A stretch of 44,156 nucleotides of DNA from an uncultured Bacteroidales bacterium (GCA_902780235.1 CACZEL010000021.1:1-44156); one strand, 5' to 3'. Numbered from the stretch's first letter, positions 1 to 7,618 are shown. A program made the numbers and translations. The notes: generated by a model not told the origin, from the letters alone.

Positions 1-191
1 TTAGATCGAATTTTACAGTTCTCGCATGTGGTGGGAATGGCATTCTGCAGGGTCTCTATGCCATTGGGTGCTATACGTAAACCGATAGCGCCATCAAAAG
101 AGACGAAGAGCCGATAGCCGTTGTCGGGCTCGTGGGGCACAAGGCGCAGGGTGACGCCGTTAAAAACATACGTTTTAAATGTGTAAGCCAT
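1..191 (-). CDS. Hypothetical protein, 3' end outside window
   Basis: An open frame starts at an ATG (189-191 on the complement) and runs through the left edge without a stop, giving at least 63 residues beginning MAYTFKTYVFNG. The TAA-like triplet at bases 1-3 is out of frame, so the gene continues beyond the window. There is no signal peptide or membrane segment in the visible part. A Cys pair (CENC) near the cut end could be a metal or redox site, but that is a guess. A TACTTTTG promoter element lies about 70 bases upstream. I do not recognise the family. Confidence 0.45.
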   Translation of the reverse strand, partial: MAYTFKTYVFNGVTLRLVPHEPDNGYRLFVSFDGAIGLRIAPNGIETLQNAIPTTCENCKIRS

Positions 192-221
192 TTTAATATT
201 GTTTTTAATTGTTACTAAAAT

Positions 222-268
222 GGCTGGGCCCAGCCGTTAGCTGTATTTCGAAATCGGCGGCAAAAGTA
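222..268 (-). promoter_or_regulatory. Promoter -7 element plus palindromic leader
   Basis: Read on the minus strand, TACTTTTG (261-268) matches the Bacteroidota -7 consensus TAnnTTTG. About 30 bases around it are nearly identical to the metK promoter region (41590-41620), so both may descend from one promoter cassette. No TTG lies 20 bases upstream. The leader contains the perfect palindrome GGCTGGGCCCAGCC (222-235), able to fold as a GGCTG stem. Whether that is regulatory is unknown. Confidence 0.45.
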
Positions 269-310
269 CTGCTTTTTTAATGAAATGGTGTTCGAAATCC
301 GAACAAACGC

Positions 311-589
311 TCATAGACCCTTATTTTTTTGCAAATCATAGACTGTTGTCCTACCGATACAGTGAATATCAGCGTTTGTTTGAAGTCTTGATGGACAGTT
401 ACAGGTCGCTAAGATGTCATCTGTGATACAGACAGCATCGACCTTAACTTGGTTGAGGTCAAATTTGAAATTTTCCCATTTTTCAGGGTGCTCCTTGATG
501 TCTGGATTCAGTGCAATAAACGCGTCGTACTGTGCTTTGTACCAAGCATTAAATTTGTCATTCAGACAGAAATCATTATGTTCCTTCAT
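311..589 (-). CDS. Small hypothetical protein, 92 aa
   Basis: The chosen start is the ATG at 587-589 (MKEHNDFC...). A longer frame from a TTG at 616 would overlap the -7 promoter element at 614-621, so it is rejected. The protein is soluble and rich in Asn, Asp and Lys. It has four Cys (in DFCLND, DAVCITDD, CNCPS and HCIG) and no signal peptide. It is monocistronic: its own promoter lies upstream and the hxs terminator separates it from hxsC. I do not recognise the family and assign no function. Confidence 0.5.
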   Translation of the reverse strand: MKEHNDFCLNDKFNAWYKAQYDAFIALNPDIKEHPEKWENFKFDLNQVKVDAVCITDDILATCNCPSRLQTNADIHCIGRTTVYDLQKNKGL

Positions 590-613
590 AACTTTTAAAA
601 TTGAAAAATGTTG

Positions 614-662
614 CAAAGTTACAAAGAAAGTTTTACATGAGAAAAGACCGGTTTCAACCGGT
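614..662 (-). promoter_or_regulatory. Promoter with upstream dyad
   Basis: Minus-strand TAACTTTG (614-621) is a perfect -7 element for the 92-residue gene. At the -33 position (642-644) there is TTT rather than TTG. Immediately upstream is a perfect dyad, ACCGGTT-TC-AACCGGT (647-662), placed like an operator or activator site abutting -33. The dyad's function is inferred from position only. Confidence 0.5.
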
Positions 663-757
663 TAAAACGTGATTTTTTGCATTTCTTCAATTAAAATTCC
701 GATATGTGAAAAATGCTTTCCGAAAACGGAAAAAATAAGTAAGATAAGAGAAAAAAT

Positions 758-788
758 AAAAAAAATGCAGGTTAGTGCATTTTTTTAT
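758..788 (-). terminator. Intrinsic terminator of the hxs operon
   Basis: A hairpin with stem AAAATGCA/TGCATTTT and loop GGTTAG lies about 40 bases beyond the hxsC stop and is flanked by A- and T-runs on both sides. It could terminate in either direction. The only nearby gene ending here is hxsC on the minus strand. Confidence 0.7.
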
Positions 789-823
789 TTTTTTCATGGT
801 TGTGAGTATGAAAATGTACTAAA

Positions 824-1693
824 TCAATACGGTTTGATGCCGGTGTATAATTGAGTTGAGGTTGCAAAGAACCCGCAACATTGTTCTTTGAGTCGGCACT
901 GCTCACAGCAGTCGGTATATTTGTTTTTCCAATCGGAAATACTTTTCTCTGCGAAAGGATGATATTGTTCCGGTAGTAAGCAAAGCGGAATATTGAAGAT
1001 GACCACTTCATGTCGGAAGTCATCGAGCAGTTGCACCGCTTGGCATAGTTGTGGGATATACTCAATTGGTTCAATCCAAATGTGGGTGCTCTTGGTATCC
1101 GCAAACCCGACACGCTCCATGCCCATAAAAGCAGTCCATGTGACAAAGGAGAGGTTCTTATGGATGAACGTTGCCATTTGAGGCAGGCGCATGTAGTTGA
1201 GTTTATTCATGACAATGCGCAGTTCAATGGCGATACCCTGCATGGCGAGGTTATAGAGACCTAAGATCGTTTCGTTGTAGGCTCCTTTGCTTCCGGCGAT
1301 GATGTCATGGTCTTTTTCATAGTCGGAATGGAGCGGCACTCCCACCATCACTTTGTTGTCACCCGCTAATTTTAAGGCTTTGGCATATTCCGGATCGGCG
1401 AACTTACGACCATTGCTGAGAATGTGAATCTCAGTGTTCGGCAGTTGTTCGCGGATGAGCCGAATGAGCGAAAAGAGTTTGTCGCCCATGAGTGTCGGTT
1501 CTCCACCGGTGAGTGCAATGAGCGGCAAATCTTTCGGAGCAGACAGGACGCGCTTGATGTTCTGTTGATAATAATGATCGATGTCATCTATCTTGCGCGG
1601 CGGCTGACAACACATGATGCAATGGTTGTTGCATTGTTCGGTTGTGAACAATGTGTTGTCGTTGGAATGTATGTCAAGCGGTCGTTGTTTCAT
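824..1693 (-). CDS. hxsC: His-Xaa-Ser system radical SAM maturase HxsC
   Basis: A 289-residue radical SAM enzyme. The CxxxCxxC motif that binds the [4Fe-4S] cluster is at Cys21, Cys25 and Cys28 (CNNHCIMC), and a GGEP motif follows near residue 64 (LTGGEPTL). The C-terminus carries a further Cys cluster (CCEQCRLKEQCC) of the kind that binds auxiliary clusters. Its start overlaps the hxsB stop by ATGA, so the two maturases are translationally coupled. In the bioinformatically defined Hxs system, HxsB and HxsC are paired maturases thought to modify the His-Xaa-Ser repeat protein HxsA. The exact chemistry is not something the sequence shows. Identification rests on the motif, the order hxsA-D-B-C and the sequence of the neighbours. 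Confidence 0.88.
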   Translation of the reverse strand: MKQRPLDIHSNDNTLFTTEQCNNHCIMCCQPPRKIDDIDHYYQQNIKRVLSAPKDLPLIALTGGEPTLMGDKLFSLIRLIREQLPNTEIHILSNGRKFADPEYAKALKLAGDNKVMVGVPLHSDYEKDHDIIAGSKGAYNETILGLYNLAMQGIAIELRIVMNKLNYMRLPQMATFIHKNLSFVTWTAFMGMERVGFADTKSTHIWIEPIEYIPQLCQAVQLLDDFRHEVVIFNIPLCLLPEQYHPFAEKSISDWKNKYTDCCEQCRLKEQCCGFFATSTQLYTGIKPY

Positions 1694-3087
1694 CGTATCC
1701 AGTTCCTAAAGATCGGCATTAGTTCATCATAGCGGTCGATGACGCATGAGATGATATACTCAATGATTGCTTTGTTCTTCTTGCAGAAGAGCGATGTTGG
1801 CCGGAATCCGTACAAGTCTCCTTGCGTGGAGTGGTTTCGGACTGGGTCTGCTCCGCAGTAGGCTTGCAGTGCACAATCGGAGCAACCGGCAATGGCTTCA
1901 TTATTCCATACTTTGGACCACTCTTTCACTTTGGGACTATAGACGAGGTTCTCGTAGGATTCCGAGAGTTTACCTATTTGGAAGGTGAAGTCGTTTTCTT
2001 CTGCAAGCATTCGAGACTCGTCGGATGCGTACATGTAGCCGTCGTAGTTATAGATGAGCACGGAGTTGACGATTCCTGCTGGTGATTGGAGATCGACAAA
2101 TCCGGTGCACCAAGGCGTGAGGAGTTTGCGCAAGATGATTGCGGCATACTCTTCAATCATGACGTGCCCTTGCTTATTGAGTTCGATGATATGTTCAAAG
2201 GCTTGTTTGTAGAACTCAATGAAGCGGTTGGTATATGCTTCCCAATCGGCATTGTCTGTGGCTTTCCCGTAGGGGTTGAGGGCACGTAAGAAGATGCTGG
2301 TGAAACCCAGTTTGTGATATTCATCGACTATCTCGATGGGATAGTTGAGAGATAGTTCGGATGCCGTCATGAGTGCAGATACACGGTCTGCGCCAAGTAT
2401 CTCACGAGCTTTGGTGATTCCTTTTACCACTTTCTCATAACTGTCTTGTTTGCCACGGTTTTGGTTGTGCAACCAAGACGGACCATCGAGAGAGGTGGAG
2501 ATGAGCACGTTGTATTGCTTGCACGTTGCCATGACTTCGTCCGTCAGGTTGATGCTGTTGGTACAAAGGACGTAGGTGAGATGACGGTGCTCCGTTTGAT
2601 TGATCTCTTCTGCCAGTTCGATGCCATAAAGGAAAAGGTCATGTTCAAGTGATGGTTCGCCACCTTGGAACTCCATGGTGAGATACTGGCTTCGGGACTT
2701 GAACATGTGTTGCACGGCGAGACGCATATTCTCGCGAGACATGGAAGAAGCGGCACAATGCTCGTCTCGGCTGGAAGCTTGACAATAGATGCAGTTCTGG
2801 TTGCATCGAAGCGTGAGCACAAAGATATGCAAAGCAGTGTAGTCATCCAAAAATCGCTTCTTCTCTGCCAAACGCTCCGCATAGACATCGAGTAAAGCGG
2901 GAATGCGGATTTCGGAAATGAAGAAGTTGGCGACAAGCGACTTGTATAGTTCCGGGTCTTCGATGGTGCGGTTTACAATCTGCTCTGCGGTTCCGATAGG
3001 AGCATGGAGCATGTCGCCAACTTCGTTGACGAATACTTCGTGGTCGCCTATGCGCGTGAACTTGAATGGGAGCAGATAGTATTTCAT
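1690..3087 (-). CDS. hxsB: His-Xaa-Ser system radical SAM maturase HxsB
   Basis: A 465-residue radical SAM protein. An N-terminal region of about 85 residues precedes the cluster motif CxxxCxxC at Cys95, Cys99 and Cys102 (CNQNCIYC), with a QGGEP motif near residue 141. The C-terminal Cys-rich segment (CSDCALQAYCGADP ... LFCKK) is a SPASM-like auxiliary cluster domain, typical of peptide maturases. It overlaps hxsD and hxsC by ATGA on either side. The N-terminal extension may act as a peptide-recognition domain, as in other RiPP maturases, but that is inferred. Length and architecture fit HxsB, the larger of the two maturases. Confidence 0.9.
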   Translation of the reverse strand: MKYYLLPFKFTRIGDHEVFVNEVGDMLHAPIGTAEQIVNRTIEDPELYKSLVANFFISEIRIPALLDVYAERLAEKKRFLDDYTALHIFVLTLRCNQNCIYCQASSRDEHCAASSMSRENMRLAVQHMFKSRSQYLTMEFQGGEPSLEHDLFLYGIELAEEINQTEHRHLTYVLCTNSINLTDEVMATCKQYNVLISTSLDGPSWLHNQNRGKQDSYEKVVKGITKAREILGADRVSALMTASELSLNYPIEIVDEYHKLGFTSIFLRALNPYGKATDNADWEAYTNRFIEFYKQAFEHIIELNKQGHVMIEEYAAIILRKLLTPWCTGFVDLQSPAGIVNSVLIYNYDGYMYASDESRMLAEENDFTFQIGKLSESYENLVYSPKVKEWSKVWNNEAIAGCSDCALQAYCGADPVRNHSTQGDLYGFRPTSLFCKKNKAIIEYIISCVIDRYDELMPIFRNWIR

Positions 3088-3374
3088 TCGACTGTCAGAT
3101 TTTCGTCATCAGCAAACGCCTTGGCGTAGAGGATAGTGCGGATGTCGCGTGTCTCATCGTCAATCGTTTGCCGGAGTTTATAGTCATTAAGTAACCGGAG
3201 ACACTGGCTGCGCAGTTCTGTCTCGTCGAATGGATGTCCATCGTTACGCGAGATGGAGAGCGTTTCTATTGTGCCATCCAAGGTGCGTTCGATGGCATAT
3301 TGTGCGGAAAGCCAATATACCACTTTCGAGATGCACGCATCGGAATATATCTGTCGGTCAATGGAGAGTTTCAT
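3084..3374 (-). CDS. hxsD: His-Xaa-Ser system protein HxsD
   Basis: A 96-residue protein with the family signature LLNDYKLR at residues 61-68, which defines HxsD. It has no signal peptide or membrane span. It starts nine bases after the hxsA stop, and its stop overlaps the hxsB start by ATGA, so all four genes form one operon. HxsD has no established activity. A size of about 95 residues and invariant linkage to the maturases make a recognition or scaffold role plausible (inference). Confidence 0.88.
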   Translation of the reverse strand: MKLSIDRQIYSDACISKVVYWLSAQYAIERTLDGTIETLSISRNDGHPFDETELRSQCLRLLNDYKLRQTIDDETRDIRTILYAKAFADDENLTVE

Positions 3375-3383
3375 TCTGATACT

Positions 3384-4301
3384 TTACTTTTTTAGTAACT
3401 CGATAGTCTTTTCGTTGGCAATTCCTGTGGCGACTAAAGAATTTGCTTCTTGAAAACGTTTAATTGCTTTGGAAATATCCTCAGTCATAACATAATGCTC
3501 GTCCTTCTTGACCAATTTTGTTCTATCCGGACCATATCCTGCTCTAAACAACAGCAATATCAACTCATCTACGTCGGCACCGCAAGTTTCATTGTTTGGC
3601 GAATACCGAAGATCTCTCACCCCTAATTTAATTGTAGTCTTTTTGGTGTCCCATAATCTTAGCGCTTGTATGGTCTCTTCATTGGCTCCATTGTGAGGCA
3701 AATTTGCATCATCTTGGAAACGTTGAACAGCATCAATTAGCGCATCATCGTATATAGCATATCCGTCTTGACGATTAACCCACGATTGGTTGATGTAAAG
3801 ATTTGCTGCAAGTAATCTGGCTAACTCGTTAATATCACTCCCATACATCCCTTTAGTAATAACTCGATCTCCTAATAAATAGGAGTTTTGAGTGGGTGTG
3901 GACGTAGTGGTTGTTGTAGTTGTCTTTGTCGAACTGGATGATGAACTGCTCGATGTAGAACTGCCACCATAAGATCCAGACCCCGTACTACTAGAAACAT
4001 GACTTCTATGTGAATAGTGACTTCCGCTTGTGCCGGAAGAATGCGATCTATGAGAAGAGTGTGAACGATGCGATGAGTGTCCGGCGATTAATTTAATTTC
4101 GCCATTTGCTGCAACGCGAAGAACATTCTTAATGACTTTGGGTTTAGACAATTTAGCTATCTCAGTATCGTTGTCCGAATTGGTTAATAATAGATTGTTT
4201 TGAGCATCCATAGTGTTTGCGGTAGCATTTGTAGGATGCATGAACGCAGCAATAGCCCCAAGAAGCGTTCTTTGAATTAAATTTCGTGCAGCTTTTTTCA
4301 T
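3384..4301 (-). CDS. hxsA: His-Xaa-Ser repeat protein HxsA, exported
   Basis: A 305-residue protein and the likely substrate of HxsB/HxsC. Residues 1-29 look like an export signal (KKAARNLIQRTLLGAIAAF, then ATA). Residues 75-103 hold eight His-Xaa-Ser triplets: five in a row (HSS, HRS, HSS, HRS, HSS), a short Gly/Ser gap, then HYS, HRS and HVS. A Ser/Thr-rich linker (about 104-139) follows. Two regions that resemble peptidoglycan-binding type-1 domains (about 144-217 and 225-304) complete the protein, each ending in a helix of the DAVQRFQ or KAIKRFQ type. It is the first gene of the operon, under its own promoter. The layout suggests a modified segment displayed near the cell wall. The modification site is inferred from the family name and repeat pattern. 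Confidence 0.87.
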   Translation of the reverse strand: MKKAARNLIQRTLLGAIAAFMHPTNATANTMDAQNNLLLTNSDNDTEIAKLSKPKVIKNVLRVAANGEIKLIAGHSSHRSHSSHRSHSSGTSGSHYSHRSHVSSSTGSGSYGGSSTSSSSSSSSTKTTTTTTTSTPTQNSYLLGDRVITKGMYGSDINELARLLAANLYINQSWVNRQDGYAIYDDALIDAVQRFQDDANLPHNGANEETIQALRLWDTKKTTIKLGVRDLRYSPNNETCGADVDELILLLFRAGYGPDRTKLVKKDEHYVMTEDISKAIKRFQEANSLVATGIANEKTIELLKK

Positions 4302-4334
4302 TGTATTATTTATTTAGTTTTTCGATTAATAAAA

Positions 4335-4377
4335 CCTTTGCGGCTGCAAAGGTACTAAAAATTTTTCATATATGCAA
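4335..4377 (-). promoter_or_regulatory. hxs operon promoter with overlapping dyad
   Basis: On the minus strand, TTG (4375-4377) is followed after exactly 20 bases by TACCTTTG (4347-4354), a perfect Bacteroidota promoter with the TTGCATAT extension. A perfect inverted repeat, CCTTTGC-GGCT-GCAAAGG (4335-4352), overlaps the -7 element and the expected start site. It is a possible operator or 5'-end hairpin. Confidence 0.75.
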
Positions 4378-4446
4378 GTGATACGGCAAAAAAAGCGCGC
4401 GGCCGGATATTATCCAGCAAAATGAACGAAGCAGCGGGGGAGTAGC

Positions 4447-4646
4447 TATCGCGGGTCTGACGCCCCGCGCACATAACAAAGAAGGGAGAAAACCGGCATA
4501 AAATGCCGAACTAATAAACGAAGAGTAATATCCCCTAAAAGACAAAAGACAGTTTCTTCACGTCATCGAAGATGATGTACTTGACAAAAAAAACTAAGGA
4601 AAAAAACGTGCGCGCTTGCATATATCGTGAAAAAGTAGTAACTTTG
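4447..4646 (+). repeat. REP-type dispersed repeat, copy A
   Basis: This fills most of the 368-base gap between hxsA and the RAYT gene. It contains three hairpins: CGCGGG/CCCGCG (4450-4469), CGGCAT-AAA-ATGCCG (4494-4508) and the REP hairpin CGTCATCGAAGATGATG (4561-4577). It then runs into the RAYT promoter. A diverged copy of the whole series lies inverted at 41603-41806, and the REP hairpin alone recurs at 5549-5565. Stem-preserving differences between copies suggest the folded form matters. Confidence 0.75.
4616..4646 (+). promoter_or_regulatory. RAYT gene promoter
   Basis: TTG (4616-4618), a 20-base spacer and TAACTTTG (4639-4646) form a perfect promoter. It includes the local TTGCATATATC extension. 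The start codon is 23 bases downstream. Confidence 0.75.
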
Positions 4647-4669
4647 CAGGCGCAAATCGGTGAAGAGCT

Positions 4670-5533
4670 ATGAGCGAAGATAAGTGGCATTGGCAAACAG
4701 GGCGTATATGGCGTGGGGTAGGTATATACCATGTGACGATGGTTGTACCAAGTCGGATGCCGTTATTGGGCGATTTGATTATTCCGAATGAAGATCCCGA
4801 GCAGGCCTACGTAGCCCGCAAAGAGTTGGGTGACCGGCTTGTTGACGAGTTGGTACATATTCATGAATATTTTCCAGAGATTCTGATTTTGCAGTATTGC
4901 CTGATGCCCGACCATCTGCATGCGATTATCCATGTACGGCACACGATGGAAAAGAGCATCAACGAGGTGATACGCGGTTTTTGGCAAGGTGCTAAGAAGA
5001 TAGGTCGCATGTCCTCTTCGTCTGTTTCGTCTGAATTCAATTCAGACCAAATTAACGAAGACTATCTCAAGGCAGATCCCATCTTTACCGAGAAACCCTT
5101 CATCCGCCCCATGTCCCGCAAAGGGCAACTGCAATCCATGATTCGCTACGTGCAGATGAATCCGCAACGCCTCGCTACCAAGCGCCTCAAACCCGGCTAT
5201 TTCTATGTGCAGGAGAATGTAGAAATAGGCGGGTGTATATATAGCGCCGTAGGTAATATCAAACTGCTGCAAGCCGAGAAGTATTCTCCTGTGCATGTGC
5301 GGAGCATGTGGGTAAAGGATGCAGAACAGAACGATAATGTTCAGCCCCTCAAAGACTACAAGAACGGCTGTGTCTTGGCCGCCAGAGATGGCACGGTTAT
5401 GGTCTCGCCGTACATCAGCGAGCATGAGAAAGCCGTGTTGGATGTTCTCTTAAAAGAGAAATGTGTAGCGATGAACGGCATGGCTGAGGAGATATGCAAT
5501 GCTCTTTCTCCGAATGCTATTCGGAAAAATTAA
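4670..5533 (+). CDS. REP-associated tyrosine transposase (RAYT, Y1 HUH family)
   Basis: A 287-residue protein of the IS200-like Y1 transposase superfamily. The metal-binding HxH motif is His82/His84 (MPDHLHAIIHV). The likely catalytic Tyr160 lies in IRYVQMNPQR, the usual RAYT spacing. RAYT enzymes nick and join single-stranded REP hairpins and are usually single-copy, non-autonomous domesticated genes rather than typical insertion sequences. That fits here: REP hairpins with the same sequence lie just upstream (4561-4577) and just downstream (5549-5565). It is longer than most RAYTs, with about 100 extra C-terminal residues of unknown role. It has its own promoter. The HUH and Tyr motifs are visible, and the REP pairing is inferred from position and sequence identity. 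Confidence 0.9.
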   Translation: MSEDKWHWQTGRIWRGVGIYHVTMVVPSRMPLLGDLIIPNEDPEQAYVARKELGDRLVDELVHIHEYFPEILILQYCLMPDHLHAIIHVRHTMEKSINEVIRGFWQGAKKIGRMSSSSVSSEFNSDQINEDYLKADPIFTEKPFIRPMSRKGQLQSMIRYVQMNPQRLATKRLKPGYFYVQENVEIGGCIYSAVGNIKLLQAEKYSPVHVRSMWVKDAEQNDNVQPLKDYKNGCVLAARDGTVMVSPYISEHEKAVLDVLLKEKCVAMNGMAEEICNALSPNAIRKN

Positions 5534-5565
5534 CGAAGCGCTTCGTCACGTCATCGAAGATGATG
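5534..5565 (+). repeat. REP hairpin downstream of the RAYT gene, copy B
   Basis: Immediately after the RAYT stop comes the 12-base palindrome CGAAGCGCTTCG (5534-5545), then CGTCATCGAAGATGATG (5549-5565). The latter is identical over 17 bases to the hairpin at 4561-4577. Its stem is CGTCATC/GATGATG with loop GAA and one G-T pair. The tail TGCTT differs by one base from the TACTT of copy A. Confidence 0.78.
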
Positions 5566-5618
5566 TGCTTACGACATCAAACAATCTCAAACGATCTCAA
5601 ACGACATCGAACAAAATC

Positions 5619-5647
5619 GAAAAATCGTCCAAATCGGGCGATTTTTC
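5619..5647 (+). terminator. Probable terminator after RAYT
   Basis: Stem GAAAAATCG/CGATTTTTC (9 bp) with an inner CC/GG pair, followed by a T-rich but interrupted tract. It separates RAYT transcription from the ffh promoter that begins ten bases later. Confidence 0.55.
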
Positions 5648-5656
5648 TGATTTTAT

Positions 5657-5687
5657 TTGCATATATGCAAAAAAAACAGTACCTTTG
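5657..5687 (+). promoter_or_regulatory. ffh promoter
   Basis: TTG (5657-5659), a 20-base spacer and TACCTTTG (5680-5687). The -33 box is part of a perfect palindrome, TTGCATATATGCAA. The sequence following the -7 box (CAGCCG) is shared with the metK promoter. Confidence 0.8.
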
Positions 5688-5733
5688 CAGCCGAAATGAA
5701 AAAATGGTAAATGATTAAATCGTAAATGATTTT

Positions 5734-7038
5734 ATGTTTGATAATTTAAGCGAACGATTAGAACGAAGTTTTAAGATTCTGAAGGGTGAGGGTCGTATCA
5801 CCGAAATCAATATTGCGGAGACCGTCAAGGACATCCGTAAAGCGCTCTTGGAGGCCGACGTCAACTACAAGACCGCCAAGCAGTTCACCGACCGCGTGAA
5901 GGAGAAAGCCTTGGGACAGAACGTGATCAATGCCGTTCGTCCGGGACAACTCTTGGTGAAGATCACCCACGATGAGTTGGCGGAACTGATGGGCGGTGAG
6001 GCGCAGGACTTGAACCTCAAGGGTTCGCCGGCGGTCATCTTGATGTCCGGTCTGCAGGGTAGCGGTAAAACCACTTTCGCTGCCAAGCTGGCTAACTATC
6101 TGCAAACGAAGAAGAACAAACGCGTGATGCTGGTAGCCTGCGACGTCTATCGTCCTGCCGCTATCGAGCAGTTGCGTGTGCTCGGTGAGCAGATCAAGGC
6201 GACTGTCTATACGGGCGAGAACGAGTCGAACCCGGTCAAGAAAGCGCAGGACGCGATCAGCGAGGCACGTCGTATGGGGTACGACGTAGTGATCGTCGAT
6301 ACTGCCGGTCGTCTGGCGGTCGATGAGCAGATGATGCAGGAGATAGCAGCGATCAAAGAGGCGATCACGCCGAGCGAGACCTTGTTCGTGGTCGATGCCA
6401 TGACCGGTCAGGACGCCGTCAACACGGCCAAGGAGTTCAATGACCGCATCGATTTTGACGGCGTGGTGCTGACCAAGCTGGATGGTGATACCCGTGGCGG
6501 TGCGGCGCTTTCGATCCGCAGCGTTGTAGATAAACCGATCAAGTTCATCGGTACGGGTGAGAAAATGGAGGCGCTGGATGTGTTCCATCCTGCCCGTATG
6601 GCCGATCGTATCTTGGGTATGGGTGACGTGGTGTCGCTCGTGGAGCGTGCGCAAGAGCAGTACGACGAAGCGGAGGCAAGACGAATCTCCAAGAAGATCG
6701 CCAAGAACCAGTTCGACTTCAACGATTTCCTCAGCCAACTGGCGCAGATCAAGAAGATGGGTTCGATGAAAGACCTGATGAGTATGATCCCGGGTATGGA
6801 CAAAGCCCTGAAGGGTGTGGAGATCAGCGACGATGCGTTCAAGCCGATCGAAGCGATGATCAACTCGATGACACCCGAAGAGCGTGCGAACCCGGCCTTG
6901 CTGAACGGTAGCCGCAAAGCCCGTATCGCCAAAGGTGCCGGCGTGGATATCGTGGCCCTCAACCGCTTCCTTAAGCAGTTTGACCAAACGGCCAAGATGA
7001 TGCGGAAGGTTCAACAGATGAGCGGTCGAAAACGTTGA
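5734..7038 (+). CDS. ffh: Signal recognition particle protein Ffh
   Basis: A 434-residue SRP GTPase that binds signal sequences of nascent membrane proteins and docks with FtsY. The order is N domain (about 1-95), then G domain with P-loop GLQGSGKTT (106-114), DTAGRL (189-194) and TKLD (247-250) followed by the DTRGGAAL segment. A Met-rich C-terminal M domain ends in MMRKVQQMSGRKR, which binds SRP RNA and signal peptides. Length is normal. The start ATG is 47 bases after the -7 element, and no upstream in-frame ATG is sensible. The spacer between promoter and start is itself made of imperfect repeats of TAAATGAT type. No SRP RNA gene was found in the window. Confidence 0.97.
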   Translation: MFDNLSERLERSFKILKGEGRITEINIAETVKDIRKALLEADVNYKTAKQFTDRVKEKALGQNVINAVRPGQLLVKITHDELAELMGGEAQDLNLKGSPAVILMSGLQGSGKTTFAAKLANYLQTKKNKRVMLVACDVYRPAAIEQLRVLGEQIKATVYTGENESNPVKKAQDAISEARRMGYDVVIVDTAGRLAVDEQMMQEIAAIKEAITPSETLFVVDAMTGQDAVNTAKEFNDRIDFDGVVLTKLDGDTRGGAALSIRSVVDKPIKFIGTGEKMEALDVFHPARMADRILGMGDVVSLVERAQEQYDEAEARRISKKIAKNQFDFNDFLSQLAQIKKMGSMKDLMSMIPGMDKALKGVEISDDAFKPIEAMINSMTPEERANPALLNGSRKARIAKGAGVDIVALNRFLKQFDQTAKMMRKVQQMSGRKR

Positions 7039-7055
7039 GGTTTTCGACGTTAAAA

Positions 7056-7080
7056 AGTTAAAATGGTGCTTCGCACGTTA
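7056..7080 (+). repeat. TTC-loop hairpin spacer, copy 1
   Basis: AGTTAAAATG, then GGTGC-TTC-GCAC, then CGTTA. It has the same flanks and loop as two copies at 10358-10418, but a different, still complementary stem. It lies in the gap between ffh and the next gene. Confidence 0.65.
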
Positions 7081-7084
7081 GTTT

Positions 7085-7618
7085 ATGGAAGATTCTCCGA
7101 AATCGTATCAACCGGGATGGGGTGAGAAGAAGAAACATCATCACCATCATCACCATACCGGACCCAACGAGAATAATCGCGGTTGGGGCGGCGCATTGCG
7201 TATGAAAGACAAACAGGCTTATTACGGTCTGATGTTCGCGATTATTGTCGCCTTGGGCTTCGGTGCGTACAAACTGATTGGTATGTTCGTCGCAGAGTTC
7301 CGCGCCATGCCGAACGATGATCCGACGACGGAGATGAATGTGGATGAGTTGGATATACGGCGGGTTGAGAAACAGGAGGCGCTGATGGTGAGCGACAGTA
7401 TCGCCAAGACTTATCAGTTTGACTCTACGACCATCAAGAAAGTGCAGACCGAATCGCACCATGTCTATCGTCCGCCGCGTAAGGAAGACAAATGGTACAT
7501 CACCCAACGCGAATGGAAGAAGATTTGGGCGGATTACAAGATAATGCGCTGGGAACGCAAGCAGAAAAAAGCAGACCAACGTAAAGCGAAAGAAGAAAGT
7601 CAATCGAAAGAAGAATGA
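7085..7618 (+). CDS. Small membrane protein with natural poly-His tract
   Basis: 177 residues. The N-terminal cytoplasmic-looking stretch contains KKK followed by seven consecutive histidines (18-24). A single membrane helix (about 46-70, GLMFAIIVALGFGAY) follows, then a charged tail with a basic C-terminus (KKADQRKAKEE). There is no signal peptide. Its stop overlaps the folD start by ATGA, so it is coupled to folD and probably transcribed from the ffh promoter. I do not recognise a named family. The His tract could bind divalent metal, but nothing else supports that. Confidence 0.8.
   Translation: MEDSPKSYQPGWGEKKKHHHHHHHTGPNENNRGWGGALRMKDKQAYYGLMFAIIVALGFGAYKLIGMFVAEFRAMPNDDPTTEMNVDELDIRRVEKQEALMVSDSIAKTYQFDSTTIKKVQTESHHVYRPPRKEDKWYITQREWKKIWADYKIMRWERKQKKADQRKAKEESQSKEE

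Noticed and set aside
669-854. Short plus-strand frames over the hxs terminator region
   Set aside because: A/T-rich low-complexity DNA with a terminator hairpin inside; no start context or family match.
5758-7014. 418-codon open frame antisense to ffh
   Set aside because: It lies wholly opposite a certain ffh gene; its composition is that of a reversed coding strand, and no promoter or family motif is present.
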